Assembly (NCBI RefSeq): GCF_030407165.1 | Contig: NZ_CP129111.1 | Location: 62,001 to 126,000, forward strand | Direction of reading: 5' to 3' | DNA length: 64,000 nt | Source of the DNA: Fontisubflavum oceani | GTDB taxonomy: Bacteria > Pseudomonadota > Alphaproteobacteria > Rhodobacterales > Rhodobacteraceae | Part shown: piece by piece, positions 52,531 through 61,448 of the stretch | Position numbering within the stretch: position 1 is the stretch's first letter | How the letters are laid out: the number at the start of each line of letters is the position of its first letter | Notes under the pieces: generated by a model | Database searches by the model: none | Seen by the model: the letters and a program-made list of their open reading frames with translations, nothing else | Told to the model about the DNA's origin: nothing | Made by a program: the position numbers and the translations under genes

Positions 52531-53505
52531 ATGACCAGCATTCTTGCCTATGCAGCCGAACTTCCGACTCTGCGCCTGCCCGCTTCGGCCTATGTCGCGG
52601 CCTGGGGGTCTTGCGCGGCCTCGGGACTGAAACGCAAAACGGTCTGCGCCTATGATGAAGACCCGGTGACACTTGCCATCGCCGCCGCACGGCGAGCGCT
52701 CGCAGCCGCTGGCGACCCAAACATCGCAGCCGTCTATGTCGGAGCGACCACCCTGCCCTATGAAGAAAAACCGTCCTCCGCGACAATCTTGACCGGACTG
52801 ACCGGCGCACCTGCCGCCGTTTATGAATTGCGCGGTTCGCCGCAAGCCGGTCTGCAGGCGTTGCGTCTTGCGGGTATGGAAGCCGAGCGCCTGCCCGAAG
52901 GCCAGGTCGTGCTGGCCATCGCCACCGATGCACCCGCCGCCGCACCCGACACGCCGCTGGAACATGCGCTTGGCGCCGGGGCCGCTGCGTTTGTGATTGG
53001 GTCGGGCCCCGGCATCGCCACGCTTGGCCCCTCGATGACGATTAGCCATGAAAGCTTTGGTGCACGGTTCCGGCGCGCGGGGTCTCCCCGCTTGCAGGAC
53101 CTGGAATTGCGCACCCAAGACGACCGAAAAGCCGCCGATCTCTTGGCTAGCCGGTTTGACCTCACCGCCGATCACCTGGCGACAGGTCTATCGCCTCGGG
53201 CCGCGAAGAGGCTCGAGACCGCCGCGGGAGCCGAGAGCGACCGGCTTTGGCCAATCCTTGGCGATGTGGGTGCGGCCTCGGCCCCTCTCGCGCTCGCCGA
53301 CCGTCTAGATCAGGCGCAGACCGGGGCGACAATCACCGCCGTCGCCCTCGGCGCGGGTGCGGCGGCACTTAAACTCACAGTCGATCGCCCTCGCCCGACC
53401 AGCCGCCCGGTCGCGGCCCAAGCCGAAAGCGGTCAAGAAATTGATTATGTTGCCTATCTGAAGCACCGCCAGATGCTGAGCAGCCGCTTTGGAGACACGC
53501 TATGA
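52531..53505 (+). CDS. HMG-CoA synthase-like protein lacking the catalytic cysteine
   Basis: A 324-aa thiolase-fold protein closest in style to archaeal/bacterial HMG-CoA synthases (GLKRKTVCAYDEDPVTLAIAAARRAL, about 32-57, cited by its ends). Where HMGCS has ACKAGT around the acyl-carrying cysteine, this protein reads RGSPQAG (residues 101-107): no cysteine. The later HQPNGK histidine motif is not found either. It is therefore probably a non-catalytic partner. The ATG at 52531 with a GGAGA site is used rather than the frame extension at 52504. Neighbours are an SCP-x thiolase upstream and DUF35 downstream (4-bp overlap). Confidence 0.75.
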   Translation: MTSILAYAAELPTLRLPASAYVAAWGSCAASGLKRKTVCAYDEDPVTLAIAAARRALAAAGDPNIAAVYVGATTLPYEEKPSSATILTGLTGAPAAVYELRGSPQAGLQALRLAGMEAERLPEGQVVLAIATDAPAAAPDTPLEHALGAGAAAFVIGSGPGIATLGPSMTISHESFGARFRRAGSPRLQDLELRTQDDRKAADLLASRFDLTADHLATGLSPRAAKRLETAAGAESDRLWPILGDVGAASAPLALADRLDQAQTGATITAVALGAGAAALKLTVDRPRPTSRPVAAQAESGQEIDYVAYLKHRQMLSSRFGDTL

Positions 53506-53924
53506 GTTCCTATATCTCCCTGCCGCTCTATGCGGCCTCCATCGATGCGCGGCTGCGGCTTGAAGGCGGGCGCTCCCCCTCAACCGACGAACTGGTCTAT
53601 CCGCCGCGCACGGTCGGCATCACCTCCGACGCGCAGGATTTCGAACCCGAGACGTTGGCCGAAACCGGGACCATCTATAGTTTCACCGTCATCGCCCGCG
53701 GCGGCGCACCGGCGGAGTTCGATGACCAACAAACCATGACTGGGACCATCGTGGTCGGCGTGATCGAGATGGAGGACGGCCCGCGTATCATTGGCCAAAT
53801 CGTCGGGGCTGATCCCGACACACTGGCCATTGGCGACCCGGTCACCGCAACCGTGCGGCGGCTCTATGACCAAGAGGGCATTGTCCGTTACGGGGTCAAG
53901 TTTTCCCCGGTCTCTTCCACATGA
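53502..53924 (+). CDS. DUF35 OB-fold protein without zinc-ribbon cysteines
   Basis: A 140-aa protein whose second half (GTIYSFTVIARGGAPAEF ... GPRIIGQIVG, TATVRRLYDQEGIVRYGVKF) is the OB fold of DUF35 acyl-CoA-associated proteins. The N-terminal half keeps the helix and the YPPR segment but has none of the four zinc-ribbon cysteines; the whole protein contains no cysteine. DUF35 partners bridge thiolases with the next enzyme and shield CoA intermediates. It overlaps its neighbours by 4 bp on both sides, implying tight coupling with the HMGCS-like protein. Confidence 0.78.
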   Translation: MSSYISLPLYAASIDARLRLEGGRSPSTDELVYPPRTVGITSDAQDFEPETLAETGTIYSFTVIARGGAPAEFDDQQTMTGTIVVGVIEMEDGPRIIGQIVGADPDTLAIGDPVTATVRRLYDQEGIVRYGVKFSPVSST

Positions 53925-55426
53925 ATGCCGCGACGAAGCCTGTCATCGGCGTAATCGGCGCTGGCACGATGGGGCGCGGCATCGCGCAGGTGTTTGTCCA
54001 AGCCGGGCATCGGGTACTGTTCCACGACACCTCCACGCCCGCGCTTGAGGCCGCCTGCACCTTCATCGGCGATATGTTGACCCGCGCGGTCGCGAAAGAT
54101 CGGATGACCCAAGCCGAGGCGGATGCGGCCATCGCACGGCTGGAGCCAGTTGACGCCCTGGACGCTTTTGCACCATGCGATGTGGTGATCGAGGCGATTG
54201 TCGAGGCGTTGGAACCGAAACAGGCCCTGTTCACCAAGCTCGCCGACATCCTCCGCAATGATGCGATCCTGGCTACCAACACATCGTCGCTCGCCGTCAC
54301 ACGGATTGCCGCGCCAGTGCCGGGGCCCGAGCGTGTGATCGGTCTGCATTTCTTCAACCCCGTGCCGCTGATGAAACTGGTCGAGGTGATCCCAGGTCTG
54401 CGCACAAGGTCCGACCTCGTGGCCGAGATGACCACCCTGATCGACGGGATCGGACATACGCCGGTCACGGCCACCGACAGCCCCGGGTTTCTGGTCAACC
54501 ATGCCGGGCGCGGGCTTTACACCGAAGGGCTCCGCCTGCTGCAGGAAGGCGTTGCCACACCGCATCAGATTGACGATGTGATGCGCGAGGCGGCGGGGTT
54601 CCGGATGGGGCCGTTTGAGCTTCTGGATCTGACGGGCCTGGATGTGTCATTCCCCGTGATGCAATCGATTTACGAACAGTTCTGGCAAGAACCCCGCTTT
54701 CGCCCCTCGCCCACGCCACCCTTGCGCGTCGCAGCAGGCCTTTTGGGCCGGAAAACCGGCGAGGGCTTCTATCGCTATGATGCGGGCAAGATCATCCGGC
54801 CCGCGCCGGTCGACACCCCCGATATCGCGCTTCCGCCGATCTATGTGGCGCCAGGGGACGGCGCGGCGGAGCTTACGCAGACCTTGCTCGACGCAAGCGC
54901 GACGCTGAGTGACAGTCCTGACCCCGAGGCGCTTTTGCTGGTCTCTCCGCTTGGAAGGGACGCGACCAGCACGGCCCTGGATTTGAATCTCGACCCGACC
55001 CGCACGGTGGCGGTCGACCCGTTCTTTGGCCTCGCGGGGCGGCGCACGGTGATGACGACGCCGGTCACCCGGCCCGAGATGCGTGACGCCGCCTCTGCCG
55101 CCGTGGCCCGAGGTGGCAAGGGTGTGACCGTGATCCATGACAGCCCCGGATTTGTGGCCCAACGCATGGTTGCCACGATCATCAATATCGCCTGCGAAAT
55201 TGCTCAGGCCCGGATTGCGACGCCGGAAGATATCGACCGCGCGACCATGTTGGGCCTGGGCTATCGGATCGGACCCATGGCGCTTGGGGATCGGCTTTGC
55301 CCGGCCCGGATCATGACGATCCTTACTGCGCTGCAAGAGGCCACGGGCGATCCACGCTACCGCCCCAGCCTATGGCTGAAACGGCGCGCGGCTCTTGGGG
55401 TCAGCTTGCTGACGCCAGAGGGCTAG
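53921..55426 (+). CDS. 3-hydroxyacyl-CoA dehydrogenase (PaaH-like, two C-terminal domains)
   Basis: A 501-aa NAD-dependent dehydrogenase. Rossmann loop VIGVIGAGTMGRGIAQVF (about 8-25), IEAIVEALEPKQ, TNTSSLAVT and GLHFFNPVPLMKLVEVI with the catalytic His. Two 3HCDH C-terminal domains follow, PGFLVNHAGRGLYTEGLRLL and PGFVAQRMVATIINIACEIA, the double arrangement of PaaH/PaaC enzymes. It oxidises 3-hydroxyacyl-CoA to 3-oxoacyl-CoA. Its stop and that of the convergent acyl-CoA ligase share CTAG (4-bp overlap). It is the last gene of the operon beginning at 46909. Confidence 0.92.
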   Translation: MNAATKPVIGVIGAGTMGRGIAQVFVQAGHRVLFHDTSTPALEAACTFIGDMLTRAVAKDRMTQAEADAAIARLEPVDALDAFAPCDVVIEAIVEALEPKQALFTKLADILRNDAILATNTSSLAVTRIAAPVPGPERVIGLHFFNPVPLMKLVEVIPGLRTRSDLVAEMTTLIDGIGHTPVTATDSPGFLVNHAGRGLYTEGLRLLQEGVATPHQIDDVMREAAGFRMGPFELLDLTGLDVSFPVMQSIYEQFWQEPRFRPSPTPPLRVAAGLLGRKTGEGFYRYDAGKIIRPAPVDTPDIALPPIYVAPGDGAAELTQTLLDASATLSDSPDPEALLLVSPLGRDATSTALDLNLDPTRTVAVDPFFGLAGRRTVMTTPVTRPEMRDAASAAVARGGKGVTVIHDSPGFVAQRMVATIINIACEIAQARIATPEDIDRATMLGLGYRIGPMALGDRLCPARIMTILTALQEATGDPRYRPSLWLKRRAALGVSLLTPEG

Positions 55427-56973
55427 GGCGCAAACCGCGCCGCAAGCGCACTTTTCAGGATTTTGCCGGTGGGCCCGATGGGCAAGTCTTCTTGGATAAG
55501 CTCTGTAGGCACCTTGTAGCCCGAGAGGTTCTCGCGGCAATGCTGCCGCAGCGCGTCGAGATCAAGCGTCACACCGGCTGCGGCCTGGACATAGCCGACG
55601 ACCTCTTCATCTCCGGGCACCTTTCGGCCGACCACGGCCGACTGCATAACGCCTGGGAAGGCATTCAGCACGCCCTCAACCTCAACCGGATAGACATTGA
55701 AACCAGAGCGAATGATCAGCTCCTTGCCGCGCCCGACGATGTAGAAGCTGCCCTCCGCATCGCGCCGCGCCATATCGCCGGTTCTGAGCCAGCCATCCGG
55801 CGTGATCGTCGCCGCCGTCGCCTCCGGGTCTTTATAATAGCCATCCATGCGCGACGGCCCCCGCGCCCAAAGTTCTCCCACCTCATCATCGGCGGCTTCG
55901 GACCCATCGGCGCGCACCACTTTCACCTCACAGCCCGGCGAGGCGATGCCAATGGCGTCTCCTGAGGCTTCCACCCCATCCGGCACGCGGGCAATTGGCG
56001 TCATCTCGGTACAGCCATAGCCATTGCGAAATGGCAGGCCGAATATGCTCTTCATCCGCTGCATCAGGCTCAGGTCGACAGGCGATCCTCCCGTGCCGGT
56101 AAAGCGCAACCGGGTTGTCTGGCTCAGGTCGATGCCATGGGCGTCGGCATAATCGAGCAGTTTGGCGTAAATCTGCGGCACCGCGACCATGAAACTGATC
56201 CGATCTTCGGCAATCGCATGGGCCAGCGCCTCCGGTGAAAAGCGCGGTGCCAGCATGGCCTCGGCCCCGCCGATGGCCGCGGTGATCAGGTTCGACCCAA
56301 GACCGATGGCATGGCTGATCGGCGCGACGATATAGAGCGTATCTTCGGTTGAAATGTTGCGGCTGACAACCTGACTGGCCCCTTGATAGAGGATCGCCTG
56401 ATGGCCCAGCACAACCCCTTTCGGCCGCCCCGTGGTGCCGGAGGTAAACATAATCACGGCGGGCAAATCGCCGGTTTCGGGCGCCGCATCGTCATTCAAC
56501 GCGCCGATGGCAAATTGGCCGATTACGGGACCGGTCTCGGGCGCGGCACCCGCCTCTTCGGCATGGGTCGCGGCAGCGGCGCTGTCGGTGGCGTAGAGAA
56601 TGCAGCGTGGCACCAGATGGCCCAACATCACCGCCACTTCACGCGGCGACACCCGAGCATTGATCGGCGAGGCGATGGCCCCTGCCGCGCTGACCGCATA
56701 GATCAACACGGCGGAGGTCACCCCATTTTCGTTGATCACCGCAACCCGGTCACCCGGGCGAACACCGTGCGCCACCAGCCGGGCAGCCGCCGCCGAGATC
56801 GCCGCGCCCAATTCGGCATAGGTTAACCGCCGCGTTGGATCGGAGATTGCAATCCCACCGGGTGTGTCCGCCGCCCATCTGAGTGGAGCTTCATGGAGTT
56901 TGCGCGGCAGCGTGTCCAGAAACGCCTGCGTCTCTGGGTCGTCAGAAGCCGAAAACGGCTCAGTGTGCGTCAT
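55423..56973 (-). CDS. AMP-dependent acyl-CoA synthetase
   Basis: A 516-aa ANL-superfamily ligase that would activate a carboxylic acid to its CoA thioester. Motifs: phosphate loop MFTSGTTGRPKGVVLGH (about 179-195), YGCTEMTP, GWLRTGDMARRD, hinge GRGKELIIRSGFNVYP and the catalytic lysine in PTGKILKSAL. The ATG at 56973 has GAAGGA upstream and overlaps the TRAP permease stop by 14 bp, so importer and activating enzyme are one transcription unit. The N-terminal domain is of the medium/long-chain or benzoate type; specificity not predictable. Confidence 0.9.
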   Translation of the reverse strand: MTHTEPFSASDDPETQAFLDTLPRKLHEAPLRWAADTPGGIAISDPTRRLTYAELGAAISAAAARLVAHGVRPGDRVAVINENGVTSAVLIYAVSAAGAIASPINARVSPREVAVMLGHLVPRCILYATDSAAAATHAEEAGAAPETGPVIGQFAIGALNDDAAPETGDLPAVIMFTSGTTGRPKGVVLGHQAILYQGASQVVSRNISTEDTLYIVAPISHAIGLGSNLITAAIGGAEAMLAPRFSPEALAHAIAEDRISFMVAVPQIYAKLLDYADAHGIDLSQTTRLRFTGTGGSPVDLSLMQRMKSIFGLPFRNGYGCTEMTPIARVPDGVEASGDAIGIASPGCEVKVVRADGSEAADDEVGELWARGPSRMDGYYKDPEATAATITPDGWLRTGDMARRDAEGSFYIVGRGKELIIRSGFNVYPVEVEGVLNAFPGVMQSAVVGRKVPGDEEVVGYVQAAAGVTLDLDALRQHCRENLSGYKVPTELIQEDLPIGPTGKILKSALAARFAP

Positions 56974-58945
56974 GTCCGGTTTGTCCTTCAACAAGCGGCG
57001 GGGCCGCTTTGTCTTGCGTAATCCAGGCGAGGATCAGAGCCAAGACCGCAAAGCCAGCACCAATCGCAGAAGTGACCAGCGGCCCAATACCCGCCATCGG
57101 CAAGCCTGGCGCGGCGAAGGCCAGACCGCCGATAATCATCAAGCCGCGCACAACCCATCCGACGGGGCCATGTGTCACCGGTCCGATGCCATAGATATAG
57201 CCCTGCAATCCGTTCGCCAGAACCGCGACGCCGATGATCGCCGACACCGTGACGGAAATGATCTCCTGCGGTGTTCCGATCAAGAGGAGCGCCGGGTTGA
57301 GGACGAAGAAAAACGGCACGAAATAGATGATCGCGCCGAGTTGCACGGCCTTGAACCCCGTGCGCATCGGGCTGGTCCGCGCAACCGAGGCCGCGGCGAA
57401 CGCACCAATCGCCACTGGCGGCGTGATAAAGGACAGCATGCCCCAATAGAGGATGAACATATGCACCGCCAGCGGGTTGAGGCCCGCCTGAATCAGCGAT
57501 GGCGCGAGGACAACGGCCAGGAACACATAGGCCGCCGTGACCGTCATGCCGATGCCCAGGATGAAACTTGCCAACGCGCCCATGACCAGAAGCGCCAGGA
57601 CCGAGCCGCCCGCAATATGGACCAGCGCATTGGTCAGCCCGCCGATCATACCGGTCACGACCAGCGCGCCGACCACAAGGCCGATCCCCGCCAGGATCGC
57701 GGCGATCTCGACCAGGAGCCGCCCAACAGCCAGCAGATAGGACTTGAACCGGTCCCATGTCATCCGGTCGCGCTTGGAAAACACCTGATTGATGATCAGC
57801 AATAGACCCGTGGCATAGAACGGTGCCGCCGCCTCACGCCCCAAACCGATCAACATCCAGATCAGAAAGGCAAAAACGGCGATGTAGTACCAGCCTTCGC
57901 GCATCGCTTTGCGGAGGCTCGGGAGTTCTTCCTGCGGCAAGCCCTTGATCTCGGCTTTCGCCGCGAATGCATCGGCACCGATAAATAGACCGAAGAAATA
58001 CAGCACTGAGGGGATGATCGCCGCCGTCGCCACCTCCAGATAGGAAATGCCGAGGAAATTCGCCATGACGAAGGCCGTGGCCCCCATGATCGGCGGCATC
58101 AATGTGCCGCCGGTGGACGCGCAAGCCTCAATCCCCGCCGCATAGAGCCGGGGGAAACCGGATTTGGTCATGGCCGGGATGGTCAGCGTGCCGGTGGTCA
58201 ACACATTCGAGGTGACCGAGCCCGACATTGAGCCCATTAGACCGGAGGCAAACACTGCAACTTTGGCCGCGCCGCCCCTGACATGGCCCAGAAGCGCGAA
58301 TGACATATCGAGAAAGAACCGCCCGGCACCGGTGAATTGCAACGTAACCCCGAAGAGCAGGAACCCGACAACCAGCGAGGCAAAGGCCTTGATCGGCAAG
58401 CCCAGCATGCTTTGCGTGCTCATGATGTGATACATGCCGGTCTGCTCGACCGTCATCGCAAAGCCCGAAAACACGCCCGGCATTGAGGCGGCATAGACCG
58501 GATAGAAAGACAGAACGCCGACAACAATCAGGATCGCCAAACCACCCGCGCGACGCGTGACCTCCATCACCAGGAACCACAAAAGAAGCGAAGCCCACCG
58601 GGCCGGTTCAGGGGCCGTATATTCCCAAGCCTGGCGCACCATCGTCTCGGCGTTCCAGGCGAAATAGCCAAGGATCCCCGCAGTGGCCAGCGCCATGAGC
58701 AGGTCTAGCGGCCAGATCCAGCGACCTTTGATCGTCAGAGGAAAGACAAAGAAGGCCAGCGGCAGAAGACAGGCCAGAAGCCAATAGAGATAGGCGTTTT
58801 CCAGCAGCATGACGCCGGTGGCGCGCCCGAGGATAAACACCTGATGGATCGTCAGAACCACCGCCAAGACTGCGCCTAGGATTACGACAGCGGAGACCCA
58901 TCGCGGGTGCGCTCCGTGGCGCGTGTCAGTCTCAGCGGTGGTCAT
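56960..58945 (-). CDS. TRAP transporter fused 4TM/12TM permease
   Basis: A 661-aa inner-membrane protein with a small-subunit (DctQ-like) region fused to the large DctM-like subunit, the form used by TAXI-type TRAP systems. About 16-18 hydrophobic helices. Recognisable are GSMSGSVTSNVLTTGTLTIPAMTKSGFPRLYAAGIEA (about 235-271, cited by its ends), GATAFVMANFLGISYLEVA and AFILYWGMLSFITPPVA-like segments of DctM. It imports an organic acid with sodium or protons. It is downstream of the TAXI binding protein (21-bp gap). Confidence 0.92.
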   Translation of the reverse strand: MTTAETDTRHGAHPRWVSAVVILGAVLAVVLTIHQVFILGRATGVMLLENAYLYWLLACLLPLAFFVFPLTIKGRWIWPLDLLMALATAGILGYFAWNAETMVRQAWEYTAPEPARWASLLLWFLVMEVTRRAGGLAILIVVGVLSFYPVYAASMPGVFSGFAMTVEQTGMYHIMSTQSMLGLPIKAFASLVVGFLLFGVTLQFTGAGRFFLDMSFALLGHVRGGAAKVAVFASGLMGSMSGSVTSNVLTTGTLTIPAMTKSGFPRLYAAGIEACASTGGTLMPPIMGATAFVMANFLGISYLEVATAAIIPSVLYFFGLFIGADAFAAKAEIKGLPQEELPSLRKAMREGWYYIAVFAFLIWMLIGLGREAAAPFYATGLLLIINQVFSKRDRMTWDRFKSYLLAVGRLLVEIAAILAGIGLVVGALVVTGMIGGLTNALVHIAGGSVLALLVMGALASFILGIGMTVTAAYVFLAVVLAPSLIQAGLNPLAVHMFILYWGMLSFITPPVAIGAFAAASVARTSPMRTGFKAVQLGAIIYFVPFFFVLNPALLLIGTPQEIISVTVSAIIGVAVLANGLQGYIYGIGPVTHGPVGWVVRGLMIIGGLAFAAPGLPMAGIGPLVTSAIGAGFAVLALILAWITQDKAAPPLVEGQTGHDAH

Positions 58946-58966
58946 TTTTGATGCGTCCGTAAAGCG

Positions 58967-60118
58967 TTACCAGGTTTCGAAGAACGGGTTGAACCCGGCC
59001 TCGGACAGTGCCTCGAAGCGCGCCGCTTGCCAAGCTGCCGCGAAGGCTCCGTCATCGGCATGATCCTCGGCAATCACCGCGGCCCAAGTATCCGCTAGAA
59101 CCTGCTGACGCCGCAGAAGTTCGTCGTGATTGGCCTGATCCGCATCGGTCCACATACCGGCCTCTTGCCAGTAACGGATCGCCCCATCGTGGAACGGCAT
59201 GACATAAGACAGCGATTGACGCTCCGCCGCCCAACCATAAGCCCCCGGTGCAGCATCTTCATATTGCGGGAAGAACTCCACCATAGCGCGGGTGAACTCA
59301 TAGACCATCTGCTCTTCCGCCTCGGCATAGGTGACGAGGTTCGGATAATGATAGACCGCGAAGGGCAGACCATCTTCCGGCACATTGTTGCCAGCGGTCA
59401 CCGTTTTGGGGAAGAACCACGGGGCAAACTCCGTAATCCGCTCCCAGCCCTCGGTGTCGTCGGTTGGAAAGAGGACCCAGTCCATGCCCCGGTTACTGGC
59501 CGCCAGACGCCCCGATGTGCCACTGTCGCTGACCGCGATCCCGGCATCGACCTGCCCGGCCACATAGCCATCAAGCCAGGCGCCAAAGCCAGGGAATTCA
59601 ACAACTTCGACATCGTCCCAAGTCAGACCGCCAAAGGCCAGATATGCCTCGACCAAGAGGTTCAGAGCAGGCGAACCGACGATGCGCGCAACCCGGACAC
59701 CTTCCATCTCGGACGGGTCGGTGATGCCAAGCGCCGGGTCGATCGCAAAGCCGATGCCGCCATCAGAAACATTCGACATCACCAGGCGCACAGGCTGCGG
59801 CCCCCACTGGCCACGATCGGCGAATTCGAAGACGCCTTCCTGGCTGTAAAACACGCCAAACCCGGTGGAGCTGAACTGCGCCACACCTTGTTGCAACGGC
59901 GCTTGGCGCGAAATGTCATTGTCGCCTGGAATAGGCCGCAGATTGACACCCAACTCTGACTGCAACACGCCCCCGATCGCGACCATCTGCGCGAAACCGG
60001 CGGAGGTTGTGGAATAGGTGGTCACCGCGATTGTCGATGGCATCTCCGCAATCGCGGGGGTGCCGATCCCGACCGCCAGCACAGCCGCAGCCATACGCTT
60101 CAACAGCGCATTATGCAT
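58967..60118 (-). CDS. TAXI family TRAP solute-binding protein
   Basis: A 383-aa periplasmic binding protein with signal peptide MHNALLKRMAAAVLAVG to AIA (cleavage near residue 24). TAXI family landmarks: TSAGFAQMVAIGGVLQSELG, a mid-domain GVRVARIVGSPALNLLVEAYLAFGG, and AGQVDAGIAVSDSGTSGRLAAS. TAXI systems take up carboxylates such as glutamate, 2-oxoglutarate or other organic acids. The C-terminal 100 residues (YWQEAGMWTDADQANHDELLRRQQ) are longer than the shortest members. First gene of the transporter-ligase unit; the operator at 60226-60240 lies upstream. Confidence 0.9.
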   Translation of the reverse strand: MHNALLKRMAAAVLAVGIGTPAIAEMPSTIAVTTYSTTSAGFAQMVAIGGVLQSELGVNLRPIPGDNDISRQAPLQQGVAQFSSTGFGVFYSQEGVFEFADRGQWGPQPVRLVMSNVSDGGIGFAIDPALGITDPSEMEGVRVARIVGSPALNLLVEAYLAFGGLTWDDVEVVEFPGFGAWLDGYVAGQVDAGIAVSDSGTSGRLAASNRGMDWVLFPTDDTEGWERITEFAPWFFPKTVTAGNNVPEDGLPFAVYHYPNLVTYAEAEEQMVYEFTRAMVEFFPQYEDAAPGAYGWAAERQSLSYVMPFHDGAIRYWQEAGMWTDADQANHDELLRRQQVLADTWAAVIAEDHADDGAFAAAWQAARFEALSEAGFNPFFETW

Positions 60119-60225
60119 CTTGAATTCCTCCCAAATGATGTGATGGCGCCAGGCCCTCCCGGCGGCACCGTCTCTTCATGTTTCCACACTAGGCTACTGG
60201 ACGCGGGATGCAAAACAAAATTAAA

Positions 60226-60240
60226 GTTCGCAGAGCGAAA
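60226..60240. promoter_or_regulatory. Shared TTCG-N5-CGAA operator
   Basis: GTTCGCAGAGCGAAA matches the 46782-46796 site (TTTCGCAGAACGAAA) at 13 of 15 positions, including the whole TTCGCAGA core. It lies in the divergent interval between the TAXI gene and the enoyl-CoA hydratase gene, 19 bases upstream of the hydratase ATG. A repressor bound here would block the hydratase and probably also the transporter. Confidence 0.65.
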
Positions 60241-60258
60241 TATTGATTGGAGCGCGAT

Positions 60259-61047
60259 ATGTCAGGCGATTCTGTGGATTTGGGTGTGGATGTCACAACC
60301 TCTGGTGGTGTTGCGACGGTCACCATGCGCTATCCGGCGCGGCGCAACGCGTTGTCGCTCGAATTGCGCGAGGTGCTGCATGACGCGGTCTTCGATCTGA
60401 TGATCGATCCCGAGGTGCGGGTCCTGGTTCTGACCGGAGCCGAGGGTGTGTTTTCCGCCGGCGGTGACATCTCTGGCATGGACAATCTGACGACGATGGC
60501 CGGGCGGGCGCGGCTGCAACGCCTGCACCGTCTTGTCCGCTTGCTGATCGAGGGCGAAAAGCCAGTGATCGCCGCCGTCGAAGGCTACGCGGTTGGGGCA
60601 GGCATGTCGCTGGCGGCGGCCTGCGATGTGGTTGTGGCCGCCGAGGACGTGGTTTGGAATTGCGCCTTCAACAAGCTCGGGCTGATGCCCGATATGGCGG
60701 CAATCTGGACGCTGCCCGCCCGGATGGGGCTGGGTCGGGCAAAACGTTTGATGCTGACCTCGGAACAATTCGACACCGACTCGGCGGCCGATTGGGGGCT
60801 GGTCGAGGAAGTGACTGAGCCGGGCGCAGCGCTGGCGACGGCTCAAGGCATCGCCAAGACCATCGCCAAACGCGCGCCGGCCGCCGTGGCGCTCACCAAG
60901 ACTTGGCTGTCGCGCGGGCCAATGGGTCTCAACGAGGCTTTGGCCGCCGAAGCAGATGCGCAGGCCGTGTTGTTTCAAACCGAAGACTTCACCGAAGGGC
61001 GGACCGCGTTCATGGAAAAACGCGTGCCCGAGTTCAAAGGCCGCTAA
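60259..61047 (+). CDS. Enoyl-CoA hydratase/isomerase
   Basis: A 262-aa crotonase-fold protein. ARRNALSLELREVLHD, VFSAGGDISGMDN (oxyanion loop) and AAVEGYAVGAGMSLAAACDVVVA are typical, but the second catalytic position reads NKLGLMPDMAAIWTLP, i.e. with Asp where hydratases have Glu, closer to isomerase or other crotonase reactions. The ATG at 60259 with GGAG 6 bases before is used; the TTG at 60247 is rejected. The stop overlaps the convergent thioesterase gene by 4 bp. Confidence 0.87.
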   Translation: MSGDSVDLGVDVTTSGGVATVTMRYPARRNALSLELREVLHDAVFDLMIDPEVRVLVLTGAEGVFSAGGDISGMDNLTTMAGRARLQRLHRLVRLLIEGEKPVIAAVEGYAVGAGMSLAAACDVVVAAEDVVWNCAFNKLGLMPDMAAIWTLPARMGLGRAKRLMLTSEQFDTDSAADWGLVEEVTEPGAALATAQGIAKTIAKRAPAAVALTKTWLSRGPMGLNEALAAEADAQAVLFQTEDFTEGRTAFMEKRVPEFKGR

Positions 61048-61448
61048 GGCCAGGTGATATGGCGAAACACCCCATGGCCGGTGGCAATCACCGTACCTTT
61101 ATTGGCATCGGTCACCTGCACGCGGACGGTTTTAAGCTTCCGCCCGCCACCGACCACCCAGGCCTCGCAGACGATCTCTTCGCCCTCGCGAAACGGCGCA
61201 AGATAGTTCAGCGAGAACGACACCGTCACCACCCGGCCTTGCCGTTTGCCATTTTCATCGGCGGTGAGTGCGACGCCGCAAGCTGTGTCCATAACACTGG
61301 CCACGACACCACCATGCGCCACACCGGACATATTCGTGAAGCTCGGCTGCCAGGCGCAGCGGAGCCGGGCGTAATCAGGCTCCGCGCGGTCAACGCGGAG
61401 CCCTAAGAGTTCCGAAAACGGGCTCATATCGGTCCAGTCACTCTTCAT
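61044..61448 (-). CDS. PaaI-family hotdog thioesterase
   Basis: A 134-aa hotdog-fold acyl-CoA thioesterase. The family signature is HGGVVASVMDTACGVAL, where residues following HGG form the active site, preceded by MSGVAHGG and followed by VTVSFSLNYLAPFREGEEIVCEAWV. Such enzymes release CoA from dead-end acyl-CoAs. The ATG at 61448 overlaps the preceding SDR stop by 4 bp (ATGA), so it ends the acyl-CoA dehydrogenase-SDR-thioesterase operon. Confidence 0.88.
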   Translation of the reverse strand: MKSDWTDMSPFSELLGLRVDRAEPDYARLRCAWQPSFTNMSGVAHGGVVASVMDTACGVALTADENGKRQGRVVTVSFSLNYLAPFREGEEIVCEAWVVGGGRKLKTVRVQVTDANKGTVIATGHGVFRHITWP

